Below are positions 1 to 8,020 of a stretch of 64,000 bases of DNA, piece by piece. The notes under the pieces are model-generated. The model was not told where the DNA came from. It saw only the letters and a list, made by a program, of their open reading frames with translations, and did no database searches. Source of the DNA: Brevibacterium pigmentatum (GTDB lineage Bacteria; Actinomycetota; Actinomycetes; Actinomycetales; Brevibacteriaceae); NCBI RefSeq assembly GCF_011617465.1, contig NZ_CP050153.1, positions 2,108,001 to 2,172,000 on the forward strand. The letters are read 5' to 3'. How positions within the stretch are numbered: position 1 is the first letter of the stretch; every line of letters begins with the position of its first letter. Both the position numbers and the translations under genes were made by a program.

Positions 1-386
1 TGCTGACCGGTCTGCACCGCATAGAGATCGGCGGGCAGCCCGAAGGCGTCATAGGACAGGGCGTGCATGACGTTGTGTCCGCGCATCCGCTGGTAGCGGC
101 CGTAGACGTCGGTGCCGAGGTAGCCCAGCGGGTGGCCGACGTGCAGTCCCGCACCGGAGGGGTACGGGAACATGTCCATGATGTACAGGGACTCGCGCTG
201 GCTGAGGTCGGCCGGCGGGCCGTAGGGCGACGGGGACTCCTGGGAGTCGAGCTCGCCGAGGTCTCCGGTGGGGTTCGGGGTGTGGAACGTGCCCGATTCC
301 TCCCATGTGCGCTGCCAAGACTTCTCGATCTCTTCGGCCAGCGCCGCGTCATAGCGGAAACCGGTCTCCTCAGGGTTCGTCGTCAT
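1..386 (-). CDS. leuS: Leucyl-tRNA synthetase, N-terminal part (cut by window edge)
   Basis: Class I aminoacyl-tRNA synthetase that charges tRNA-Leu in the cytoplasm. Only about the first 128 residues are in the window; the gene runs off the left edge. The frame read from ATG 386 contains the motif [17 protein letters not shown], which is the LeuRS version of the class I HIGH ATP-binding signature, near residues 73-90. It continues with a [16 protein letters not shown] segment typical of bacterial LeuRS. AAGGAAGG lies just before the start. It is divergent from the acyl-CoA ligase gene. Identification is strong even though the gene is partial. Confidence 0.93.
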   Translation of the reverse strand, partial: MTTNPEETGFRYDAALAEEIEKSWQRTWEESGTFHTPNPTGDLGELDSQESPSPYGPPADLSQRESLYIMDMFPYPSGAGLHVGHPLGYLGTDVYGRYQRMRGHNVMHALSYDAFGLPADLYAVQTGQ

Positions 387-485
387 TACCTTCCTTCGCT
401 GAACAGACGTGAGCAGGTTCTGACCATCGTACTCTGAACGTCCCCTGATTCGACTTGGTTAGACTGCTCACAGGTCAGCGGACGC

Positions 486-560
486 CGGTTATCTCGGCAA
501 ACGTGATCGATTTCACTGAGACCCGGCCGAACTGTAAGATAACCGAGCAGTAACTTACGT
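486..560 (+). promoter_or_regulatory. Candidate promoter and operator of the acyl-CoA ligase gene
   Basis: Two inverted repeats lie in the leuS/fadD divergent gap. CGGTTATC (486-493) pairs with GATAACCG (538-545), and GTAAG (534-538) pairs with CTTAC (554-558). A weak sigma70-like pair, TTTCAC (511-516) and TAAGAT (535-540) with an 18-bp spacer, overlaps them. A repressor bound here would cover the -10 region. The regulator is unknown; TetR-type fatty-acid regulators commonly act at such sites. Seen directly: the repeats. Inferred: their function. Confidence 0.4.
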
Positions 561-575
561 CCTCGAAGGAGACTC

Positions 576-2384
576 ATGAGCTCAACGACCATGCCGCAGT
601 CGTCAACACCCGTCGTCGGTTTCGAGGTCGATACCGCCTCGTCGACCACCGATGTCTTCCTCAGCACAGTTGCTGAGAACCCCAGCCGCCCCCTGGTCGC
701 CAAGCCAGACGGTGATGACTGGAACGAACTGACCGCGGCCGAATTCCTCGCCGAGGTCAAGGCGGCCGCGAAGGGGCTCATCGCCCTGGGCGTGGGAGTC
801 GGCGACCGGATCGCGATCTTCGGCCCCACCTCCTATGAATGGACACTCAGCGACTACGCCATCTGGTACGCCGGCGGAATCTCCGTGCCCTTCTACGACA
901 CCTCTTCGGAGAGCCAGCTCAACTGGATGCTCACCGACGCCGATGTCACGCGTGGGCTCGTCGCCTCACGCGATCATGCCGATCGGGTGCGGGCGGCGGC
1001 GAAGTCCGCCGGACGCGAAGAGCCCGCCCTGCGAGTCTGGGATGAAGGCGCCTTCGCCGATCTCGCCGAGGCCGGCAAGGCCATCAGCGATGAGGAGCTC
1101 GAAGCAGCCCGATCCCAGGTCGGCTCCGAGTCCGTGGCCACGATCATCTACACCTCCGGCACCACCGGAAAGCCCAAGGGCTGCGTGCTCACGCATGCGA
1201 ATTTCGTGCAGACCTCCCAGGCCGCACGTCACCAGATCCCCAGTGTTCTGGACACGAAGATGCGCTGCCTGCTGTTCCTGCCGCAGGCTCACGTCTTCGC
1301 CCGGTTCATCGAGGTCCTGGCCATCAGCAACGGTGCACTGCTGGCCCACCAGTCGGATCTGACGAAGCTCACCGACGCCATGGGCAGCTTCCGCCCCTCG
1401 TTCATCCTCGGTGTGCCACGCGTCTTCGAGAAGGTCTTCAACTCCGCACTGGCGACCGCTCAGGCAGGCGGCAAGGAGAAGATCTTCCGCAAGGCCGAGC
1501 AGGTCGCCGTCGCGTATTCGAAGGCCCTGGACACCGGCAAGGTGCCCACCGGTCTCAAGCTCCAACATGCCCTGTTCGACAAGCTCGTCTACTCCAAGCT
1601 GCGTGCGGTCATGGGCGACAACGTCACTCATGCGGTCTCCGGAGGCGGCGCGCTCGGCTCTCACCTCGGCCACTTCTTCCGCGGACTGGGCATCATCGTC
1701 CTCGAAGGCTACGGACTCACCGAGACCACGGCGCCGATCACCGTCAACATTCCGGAGAAGTCGAAGATCGGAACCGTCGGCGTGCCGCTGCCGGGCGCCT
1801 CGGTGGCGATCGCTCCCGACGGTGAGATCCTGGCCAAGGGCGTGCCGGTCTTCCGCGAGTACTGGAACAACCCGGAGGCCACGGCCAAGGAGTTCCACGA
1901 CGGCTGGTTCGGCACCGGTGACCTCGGTTCGCTCGATGACGACGGCTACCTCACGATCAGCGGCCGCAAGAAGGAGATCATCGTGACCTCCAGCGGCAAG
2001 AACATCGCCCCGGCTCCGCTCGAGGATGTGCTGCGTCGCCACCCGATCATCGGCCAGCCGGTGCTCGTCGGCGAGAATCGGAAGTTCGTCTCCGCTCTGA
2101 TCTTCCTCGATTCGGAGATGCTGCCCGGATGGCTGAAGAACCATGATCTGCCGCCGATGGATCTGCGCGAAGCCGCCGAGGACGATGCGATCCAGGCCGA
2201 AGTGGCCAAGGCCGTCGAACAGATGAACAAGACAGTCTCGCGCGCCGAAGGAGTCAAGAAGTTCACAATCCTGCCGATCGAACTCACCGAGGACAACGGC
2301 TACCTCTCGGCCAAGCAGTCGGTCAAACGCCACCTCATCAACAAGGACTTCGCCGCCGATATCGACGCGCTCTACGCCGGCTGA
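576..2384 (+). CDS. Long-chain fatty acid-CoA ligase (AMP-binding, FadD15-like)
   Basis: Activates long-chain fatty acids to acyl-CoA through an acyl-adenylate for beta-oxidation or lipid assembly. The 602-residue length fits bacterial long-chain ligases. The P-loop-like AMP motif YTSGTTGKPKG lies near residues 192-202, EGYGLTE is in the adenylation core, FGTGDLG and SGRKKEIIVTSSGKNI mark the hinge, and a C-terminal SAKQSVKR segment carries the family's conserved lysine. ATG 576 has AAGGAG seven bases upstream. The gene is single and is followed by a strong hairpin. An operator-like repeat precedes it. The exact chain-length preference cannot be read from sequence. Confidence 0.9.
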   Translation: MSSTTMPQSSTPVVGFEVDTASSTTDVFLSTVAENPSRPLVAKPDGDDWNELTAAEFLAEVKAAAKGLIALGVGVGDRIAIFGPTSYEWTLSDYAIWYAGGISVPFYDTSSESQLNWMLTDADVTRGLVASRDHADRVRAAAKSAGREEPALRVWDEGAFADLAEAGKAISDEELEAARSQVGSESVATIIYTSGTTGKPKGCVLTHANFVQTSQAARHQIPSVLDTKMRCLLFLPQAHVFARFIEVLAISNGALLAHQSDLTKLTDAMGSFRPSFILGVPRVFEKVFNSALATAQAGGKEKIFRKAEQVAVAYSKALDTGKVPTGLKLQHALFDKLVYSKLRAVMGDNVTHAVSGGGALGSHLGHFFRGLGIIVLEGYGLTETTAPITVNIPEKSKIGTVGVPLPGASVAIAPDGEILAKGVPVFREYWNNPEATAKEFHDGWFGTGDLGSLDDDGYLTISGRKKEIIVTSSGKNIAPAPLEDVLRRHPIIGQPVLVGENRKFVSALIFLDSEMLPGWLKNHDLPPMDLREAAEDDAIQAEVAKAVEQMNKTVSRAEGVKKFTILPIELTEDNGYLSAKQSVKRHLINKDFAADIDALYAG

Positions 2385-2453
2385 GGCACACACGCCGCCG
2401 GCGACGGTCGATCGCCGCCGACAACGGACAGTCGCTGAGCACAGCGTGCGGGC

Positions 2454-2493
2454 ACGGCCCGGGCACGGACTCGAACGGTCCGTCCCGGGCCGT
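2454..2493 (+). terminator. Hairpin terminator after the acyl-CoA ligase gene
   Basis: ACGGCCCGGG (2454-2463) and ACGGAC (2465-2470) pair with GTCCGT (2478-2483) and CCCGGGCCGT (2484-2493). This gives a 16-bp stem with one bulged C and a 7-base loop. There is no T-run, as is common in high-GC actinobacteria. A second small hairpin, GCCGTCC-GGGA-GGACGGC, follows at 2525-2542. A near-duplicate of CGTCCCGCCTCGGCGAGGG flanks it on each side. Confidence 0.6.
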
Positions 2494-2638
2494 CGTCGTC
2501 CCACCTCGGCGAGGGTGAATGCCTGCCGTCCGGGAGGACGGCGGGGCGGGAAAATCGTCCCGCCTCGGCGAGGGCTTGCCTCAACGTCGTAAGCTGAGGA
2601 CAGAAGTCGAACTCGTCGATCCCATGGGAGGCAGCGTC

Positions 2639-3682
2639 ATGTCCGAGTCCACCGATCACACCCCCAGCTACGTGACCGAAGGTGCGGAATTCAACCGCGA
2701 TACGAACTACATCGACGATCGCATCCTCAACGATCCGAACGCTCAGTGGCCCGTCGAACCGGGCCGGTATCGCCTCATCGCCGCCCGCGCCTGCCCCTGG
2801 GCGAACCGGACGATCATCGTCCGTCGCCTCCTCGGGCTCGAGGACGTCATCTCCCTCGGGACGCCCGGTCCCACCCATGATGCGCGGTCATGGACGTTCG
2901 ACCTCGACCCGGGCGAAGTGGATCCGGTGCTCGGCATCGAACGGCTGCAGCAGGCGTTCTTCGCACGGTACCCGGACTATCCGCGCGGAATCACCGTGCC
3001 GGCCGTCGTCGACGTGCCCACCGGAGTCGTCGTGACCAACGACTTCCCGCAGATCACGGAGGACTTCTCCACGCAGTGGACCGACTACCACCGTGAGGGC
3101 GCCCCGAATCTCTGGCCCGAGGAATCCCGGGAGGAGATGGAGAAGGTGATGCGGCTGATCTACACGGAGATCAACAACGGCGTCTACCGGTGCGGTTTCG
3201 CCGGCTCTCAGGACGCCTACGACGCCGCCTTCGACCGACTGTTCACCGCTCTGGACGCGATCGAGGATCGGCTCAGCCGGTCAAGGTTCCTCATGGGTGA
3301 GACCATCACCGAGGCGGATGTGCGACTGTTCACGACGCTCGTGCGCTTCGATCCCGTCTACTTCGGTCACTTCAAGTGCAACCGTCAGCCGCTCACGGCG
3401 TTCGAGAACCTGTGGGGTTACGCCCGCGACCTCTATCAGACCCCGGGTTTCGGAGACACGGTCGACTTCGAGCAGATCAAACAGCACTACTACATCGTCC
3501 ACCAGGATGTGAACCCGACACAGATCGTGCCCAAGGGCCCGGATCTGTCCGGCTGGCTCAGCGATCACGGGCGTGACACGAAGTTCGGCGGGTCTCCGTT
3601 CGGAGAGGGAACCGCGCCCGGTCCGGTCAAGCCCGGTGAAGAGGTCGATCCCGCTCATACGGCATCTGCTTGGGTGAAGTGA
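2639..3682 (+). CDS. Glutathionyl-hydroquinone reductase family protein (Xi-class GST)
   Basis: Thioredoxin-fold transferase of the YqjG/PcpF type, which in other bacteria reduces S-glutathionyl-hydroquinones. The 347-residue protein carries the family's catalytic ACPWANR motif, with Cys52 in CPW. It is followed by a C-terminal all-helical GST domain from about residue 175 (FLMGETITEADVRLFTTLVRFDPVY). ATG 2639 is chosen over upstream in-frame starts because GGGAGG sits seven bases before it. Actinobacteria generally make mycothiol rather than glutathione, so the physiological thiol may be mycothiol; that is inference. Monocistronic by spacing. Confidence 0.85.
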   Translation: MSESTDHTPSYVTEGAEFNRDTNYIDDRILNDPNAQWPVEPGRYRLIAARACPWANRTIIVRRLLGLEDVISLGTPGPTHDARSWTFDLDPGEVDPVLGIERLQQAFFARYPDYPRGITVPAVVDVPTGVVVTNDFPQITEDFSTQWTDYHREGAPNLWPEESREEMEKVMRLIYTEINNGVYRCGFAGSQDAYDAAFDRLFTALDAIEDRLSRSRFLMGETITEADVRLFTTLVRFDPVYFGHFKCNRQPLTAFENLWGYARDLYQTPGFGDTVDFEQIKQHYYIVHQDVNPTQIVPKGPDLSGWLSDHGRDTKFGGSPFGEGTAPGPVKPGEEVDPAHTASAWVK

Positions 3683-3699
3683 TGCGGGGGTGAACCGGC

Positions 3700-4521
3700 T
3701 CAGTTTCTGGAGTCGAACTCTCCGGGCTCGATATGGTCGTCTTCGGTCGTGTCGAGCCCGGCGGCCTTCTTCCGTCGGTGCTTGCGCACCTTGAGCACGA
3801 CCCACACGACGACGAAGACGATGACGGCGACGATGACGAGATTCTGGAAGTAGCCGGCGTAGGTCTCGACGACCGACCAGTTCTCTCCGAGGGTGAAGCC
3901 TGCGACGATGAGGATCGTATTCCAGATCGTGCTGCCGGCCGTGGTCAGCAGCAGGAACTTGATCAGTCGCATGTCCCGCATGCCGGCCGGGATGGAGATG
4001 AGCGATCTGAATATCGGGATCATCCGCCCGAAGAACACGGCCTTGTCCCCGTGCTTGTCGAACCAGTCGACGGTCTTGTGCACGTCATCGACGTCGACCA
4101 GCGGCATCTTCACCGCAATGCGGGCGATGCGTTCGATGCCGATCCACTTGCCCAGAGCCCACAGCAGGACTGCGCCGACGACCGAACCGATCGTGGCGAA
4201 GACGATCGCGGCCACGATGTTCATCTGTCCTTGGCTGGAGGTGAATCCGGCCAGAGGCAGGACGAGTTCGCTGGGGATGGGAGGGAAGATGTTGTCGAGG
4301 AAGACCATGAACCCGACACCAACCGGCCCCAGGGTCTCCATGATCGTCACGGTCCAGGCCGAGAAACCGCTGAGGCCCTCCGCCGCACTGCCGCCTGCTG
4401 CGAGGACATCGGCGGGGACTCCGCCTGCAGGCAAGCCGGCTCCAGGCACGCCGCCGGAGAGAGCGTCGGTGGCAGCGGGCGCGGAATCGGCGGCTGAAGC
4501 GTGCGAATCAGTGAACAGCAT
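3700..4521 (-). CDS. DedA/VTT-domain membrane protein
   Basis: Integral membrane protein of the DedA (SNARE-associated Golgi/VTT) family, linked in other bacteria to lipid-carrier flipping and envelope homeostasis. About 273 residues. The first ~50 residues form an Ala/Gly/Pro-rich tail. The core has the conserved IFPPIPSELVLPLAG re-entrant loop and FFGRMIPIFRSLISIPAGM, with the Arg and Pro residues typical of the family, plus four or five hydrophobic segments. The C-terminal tail is basic, then acidic. ATG 4521 is preferred to TTG 4527. It converges with the GST-like gene, 17 bp stop to stop. Confidence 0.85.
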   Translation of the reverse strand: MLFTDSHASAADSAPAATDALSGGVPGAGLPAGGVPADVLAAGGSAAEGLSGFSAWTVTIMETLGPVGVGFMVFLDNIFPPIPSELVLPLAGFTSSQGQMNIVAAIVFATIGSVVGAVLLWALGKWIGIERIARIAVKMPLVDVDDVHKTVDWFDKHGDKAVFFGRMIPIFRSLISIPAGMRDMRLIKFLLLTTAGSTIWNTILIVAGFTLGENWSVVETYAGYFQNLVIVAVIVFVVVWVVLKVRKHRRKKAAGLDTTEDDHIEPGEFDSRN

Positions 4522-4647
4522 GGTCAAAAGTCTAGATAAGGGCGCGGCCTGCCGCTCACAGTACGCTCACAGCGGCTAGTGTGGAAACGAACACCTCGGA
4601 CCGGAATACGAACGCACCTTGCTGAAACGCATCGAAGGAGCATACAC

Positions 4648-5685
4648 GTGGCACCTGCCAAAGTACTGGCCTCGCGCAACACCGTCGCTGAGGTCGGACA
4701 CAATGCCGTCAACAAGCCCGGGCCCGCCCACCTCATGCGCGCCGTCCAGCGTTTCGGACAGCGTCTGGGCAATCAGTTCGGTGCCGCGATCACCTACTTC
4801 CTCGTACTCGCGGTCATGCCCATCGCCATGGTCAGCCTCGCGAGCATCGGCTTCGTCCTCGACATCGCACGCCCAGAGCTCCTGCCCGAGGTCACGAAGC
4901 AGATCGAGACCTTCACCGCGGGCAACTCCTCATTGACGAAGACGCTCGAAGGCTACCTGCTGCAGTGGCAGGCAGTCGGAATCATCGGTATTCTCACCGG
5001 TCTCTACACGGGGCAGGGATTCATCGGCAACCTCGGTGCCGCGGTGCGGGCACAGCTGCACGACGACTTCGACGATGCCGTTCCGGAGAAGTCCTTCGTC
5101 GCCAAGGTCCTCGGCAATGTCGTCACCCTCATCGGACTCATCATCGGCCTGCTGCTGGCCGTGGCGCTCACCGTCGTCGGCACCGGCCTGCGCTCGATCA
5201 TCGCCGATCTGCTCGGACTCTCCGGCTTCGCCGCGAGCCTGCTGTTCATCGTTCCGGTCATCCTCACGTTCGCAGCCGCCTGGATGATCTTCTGGTTCCT
5301 GTTCACGATGCTGCCGGAGAGGCCGGTCGACAAACAGGCGAAGAACCGCGGCTCCCTCATCGGCGCGACCGCGTTCCTCATCCTCATCAACTTCTCCACC
5401 GTGCTCGTCAATCTCTTCGCCGGAAACAAGGCCGCCGGCGTGTTCGGATCGATCATCGCGATCATGCTCACGCTCAACGTCTTCGCCCGCATCATCCTGT
5501 TCATCGCCGCCTGGATCGGCACGGCGAAACCGCCTCGGCCGCGTGAAGAGGAGCCGGAATACCGGTTCGTCGAACCGAAGGTGCAGGCGCAGAGCCTCGG
5601 CGCACTCATCACCGGCGCGGGTATCGTAGCGCTGACCCTGCTGGGCTTCAAGCGGTTCGATGAACGCCGGTCCGATCGCGAATAG
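4648..5685 (+). CDS. YihY/BrkB-family inner membrane protein
   Basis: Six-helix membrane protein of the YihY (formerly BrkB or 'RNase BN') family; its function is unsettled. About 345 residues. Hydrophobic segments begin at ITYFLVLAVMPIAMVSLASI, followed by five more up to ALITGAGIVALTLLGF near the C terminus, with a basic tail. GTG 4648 is chosen because GAAGGAG ends seven bases upstream; an earlier in-frame start at 4579 lacks such a site. The gap to the downstream gap gene is only 55 bp, so co-transcription is possible. Confidence 0.82.
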   Translation: MAPAKVLASRNTVAEVGHNAVNKPGPAHLMRAVQRFGQRLGNQFGAAITYFLVLAVMPIAMVSLASIGFVLDIARPELLPEVTKQIETFTAGNSSLTKTLEGYLLQWQAVGIIGILTGLYTGQGFIGNLGAAVRAQLHDDFDDAVPEKSFVAKVLGNVVTLIGLIIGLLLAVALTVVGTGLRSIIADLLGLSGFAASLLFIVPVILTFAAAWMIFWFLFTMLPERPVDKQAKNRGSLIGATAFLILINFSTVLVNLFAGNKAAGVFGSIIAIMLTLNVFARIILFIAAWIGTAKPPRPREEEPEYRFVEPKVQAQSLGALITGAGIVALTLLGFKRFDERRSDRE

Positions 5686-5740
5686 GCGAGACGGTAGACT
5701 GTTGGCGCATCCGTTATAACTGACCGAGGGGACACGACCT

Positions 5741-7168
5741 TTGACTGACGCTACGACTGCTCGCCTGGACGATTGGGCGAAGAAGCAGACCGCCGCCGAA
5801 GAACTCATTCCGCTAGTCGGACGCCTGTACCGTGAGAACGACGTGCTGCTGACCCTGTTCGGGCGGTCGCTGCTGAACAAGTCGGTGACCGGCATGATCA
5901 AGGCACACCGCTACGCTCGCCACTTCCTCGGCGAAGAGCTCGACATCCAGATCACCCACCGCATCGTCAAGGCGCTGTCAGGGCTCAACCTGGCTCCGGC
6001 CCGCATCGACCTGGGCCGCCTCATCGAGAAGCTCGATGATCCGAACGCCGATGTCGACGCCTTCCTCGCCGCCGAGCTCGCCGAGGTCGTCGAATCGCAG
6101 TCCGGCAAGGGCGAAGTCCGCGACGTCGTCCTCTACGGCTTCGGTCGCATCGGTCGTCTGCTCGCCCGCATCCTCATCGACCGGGCCGGCGGCACCGGAA
6201 TGCGTCTGCGCGCGATCGTCGTGCGCCGCAATGGCGACAACGACATAGTCAAGCGCGCCTCCCTGCTGCGCCGCGACTCGGTGCACGGAGCCTTCGACGG
6301 CAGCATCGTCGTCGATGAGGAGAACAGCACCATCCAGGCCAACGGCACCCTCATCCAGGTCATCTACTCGAATGATCCCTCGGAGGTCGACTACACCGCC
6401 TACGGAATCAACGACGCCATCATCGTCGACAACACCGGAAAGTGGCGCGACGAAGAGGGCCTGTCCAAGCACCTCGCCTGCCCCGGTGCATCGAAGGTCC
6501 TGCTCACAGCTCCCGGCAAGGGCGATGTCAAGAACATCGTCTTCGGAGTCAACGACGACGCGATCCTCGACACGGACACGGTCGTCTCGGCCGCATCCTG
6601 CACGACGAACGCGATCACCCCGGTGCTCAAGGCCATCAACGACAAGTTCGGTGTCCGCAACGGCCACGTCGAGACGGTCCACTCGTTCACCAACGACCAG
6701 AACCTCATCGACAACTTCCACAAGGGCTCCCGCCGCGGCCGTGCCGCCGGCCTCAACATGGTCCTCACCGAGACCGGTGCCGCCAAGGCCGTGGCCAAGG
6801 CTCTGCCGGAACTGGCCGGGAAGCTCTCGGGCAACGCGATCCGCGTACCCACCCCGAACGTGTCGATGGCGATCCTCAACCTCAACCTGGACAAGGCCAC
6901 CACCGTCGACGAGCTCAACACCTTCCTGCGCGAGGTGTCGATGCATTCGCCGCTGCGCAACCAGGTCGACTACGTCAGCTCCCCCGAGCTCGTGTCCACC
7001 GACCTCGTCGGCTCCAAGCGCGCCGGTGTCGTCGACGGCCTGGCCACGATCGTCGATGAGGACCGCGTCGTCGTCTACGTCTGGTACGACAACGAATTCG
7101 GCTACTCCTGCCAGGTCGTGCGCTGCGTGGCCAAGATGGCCGACGTCGACGTCCCGGCCTTTCCCTGA
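5741..7168 (+). CDS. gap: Glyceraldehyde-3-phosphate dehydrogenase, long (GapB-like) form
   Basis: Catalyses interconversion of glyceraldehyde-3-phosphate and 1,3-bisphosphoglycerate. At 475 residues it has about 125 extra N-terminal residues compared with the usual ~335-residue enzyme. The Rossmann motif YGFGRIGR starts near residue 132. The catalytic cysteine is Cys287 in ASCTTNAITP, with the partner histidine in VETVHSFTNDQN. Length and layout match the NADP-preferring, gluconeogenic GapB of Corynebacterium glutamicum, so a similar role is inferred. The start is TTG 5741 after GAGGGGA. A perfect hairpin terminator follows. Confidence 0.9.
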   Translation: MTDATTARLDDWAKKQTAAEELIPLVGRLYRENDVLLTLFGRSLLNKSVTGMIKAHRYARHFLGEELDIQITHRIVKALSGLNLAPARIDLGRLIEKLDDPNADVDAFLAAELAEVVESQSGKGEVRDVVLYGFGRIGRLLARILIDRAGGTGMRLRAIVVRRNGDNDIVKRASLLRRDSVHGAFDGSIVVDEENSTIQANGTLIQVIYSNDPSEVDYTAYGINDAIIVDNTGKWRDEEGLSKHLACPGASKVLLTAPGKGDVKNIVFGVNDDAILDTDTVVSAASCTTNAITPVLKAINDKFGVRNGHVETVHSFTNDQNLIDNFHKGSRRGRAAGLNMVLTETGAAKAVAKALPELAGKLSGNAIRVPTPNVSMAILNLNLDKATTVDELNTFLREVSMHSPLRNQVDYVSSPELVSTDLVGSKRAGVVDGLATIVDEDRVVVYVWYDNEFGYSCQVVRCVAKMADVDVPAFP

Positions 7169-7226
7169 TATCGGCGAGGCGGCCCGCCGATCCGTTCGGA
7201 TGAGCGGTCGGTGACCGGCTGAGACA

Positions 7227-7256
7227 GGCGCCCGGAGTCCCAGGACTCCGGGCGCC
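7227..7256 (+). terminator. Rho-independent-like hairpin after gap
   Basis: GGCGCCCGGAGTCC (7227-7240) is exactly complementary to GGACTCCGGGCGCC (7243-7256), a 14-bp stem with a minimal loop. TTCGTC follows, so the U-tract is poor. It sits 58 bp after the gap stop codon. Confidence 0.75.
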
Positions 7257-7266
7257 TTCGTCATTC

Positions 7267-7363
7267 ACCGGCAGTGCCGCGCCCTATACCTCCCGCGGCC
7301 GCAAGTTCTGCACTTCGGGCCGCACCATCCCTCACCGGTACTGCCACGCCCTACACCTCCCGC
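7267..7363. repeat. Two-copy degenerate intergenic repeat
   Basis: A ~31-bp unit occurs twice with about 84-90 percent identity. The first copy is at 7267-7297 (CACCGGCAGTGCCGCGCCCT...), the second at 7333-7363 (CACCGGTACTGCCACGCCCT...). Both continue into a TACCTCCCGC/CACCTCCCGC ending. The start resembles the CTCACC-type units in the 52.6-53.1 kb gap and at 45.43 kb. Function unknown. Confidence 0.5.
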
Positions 7364-7382
7364 CGAAACCTCTCGAAAATGA

Positions 7383-7412
7383 CAGAACCTCCCGCAGGAA
7401 CGGGAGGTTCTG
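7383..7412 (-). terminator. Hairpin terminator of the tetR-exporter run
   Basis: CAGAACCTCCCG (7383-7394) pairs perfectly with CGGGAGGTTCTG (7401-7412) around a 6-base loop. It lies 20 bp beyond the stop of the last minus-strand gene (7433), where a terminator for that transcript is expected. Confidence 0.7.
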
Positions 7413-7432
7413 CCGGCAACGAGGTGTTCTGC

Positions 7433-8020
7433 CTACTTCGCGGCGTCGGACTCCATGGCCTCATGCAGCCAGATCGGGGTGAAGGTGGCGAATCGCTCCG
7501 CCAGATCGTCGTCGCTGTCGAGGATGACGGCGAGTCGGTCATCGGCATTCGCCAGCTCATTCGCCCAGATGGGACCCAGGCAGGCCAGCAGCAGGCAGGC
7601 GATGACGACGGCGCCGGCCAGGATCGGAGTCTCGGCCCACAGCAGCATGCCGAACAGGATCCCGACGATGGCGAAGCCGACTGCGACGGCGAGTCCGGCG
7701 TTCCGCGTCCGCGGCGCCTTGGCACGGGCCGGTCGCGACGCAGCGATCGAGTCGAGCACGTCCCGGTTGATCCGCGTCCAGGCGATGATCGCGCCCAGCG
7801 CGCAGACGATGCCGATCATGATGAGGCTGAACGCCGAGAACAGCAGCACCGCATCGATGCGATCGCCTTGGGCTTGGAGGGCGGCCCCGAGTCCGGCGAC
7901 GAGCATCGCCAAGGCAAGCACCAGCATGCTCAGCAGACGGGCGCGGCGCACGGCGATGAGTTCGGCGATCACCCTGGCCAGGAAGACCCTCTGTGCCGCG
8001 GGGTCGTCGGCCTGGCTCAC
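7433..8020 (-). CDS. Small four-helix membrane protein of unknown function
   Basis: I do not recognise a family. The 195-residue product has a short N-terminal cytoplasmic stretch and four clear hydrophobic segments (starting LLSMLVLALAMLVAGLGA, AVLLFSAFSLIMIGIVCALG, AGLAVAVGFAIVGILFGMLL and ILAGAVVIACLLLACLG). A basic loop, RPARAKAPRTRN, lies between helices 2 and 3, and the tail is acidic. GTG 8020 overlaps the stop of the preceding dehydrogenase gene (GTGA), which implies translational coupling. It is the last gene of the tetR/exporter run. Confidence 0.75.
   Translation of the reverse strand: MSQADDPAAQRVFLARVIAELIAVRRARLLSMLVLALAMLVAGLGAALQAQGDRIDAVLLFSAFSLIMIGIVCALGAIIAWTRINRDVLDSIAASRPARAKAPRTRNAGLAVAVGFAIVGILFGMLLWAETPILAGAVVIACLLLACLGPIWANELANADDRLAVILDSDDDLAERFATFTPIWLHEAMESDAAK

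Noticed and set aside
2519..2638. N-terminal extension of the GST-like protein to 2519
   Set aside because: The extension crosses a hairpin and repeat region, lacks family similarity, and the strong GGGAGG site points to ATG 2639.
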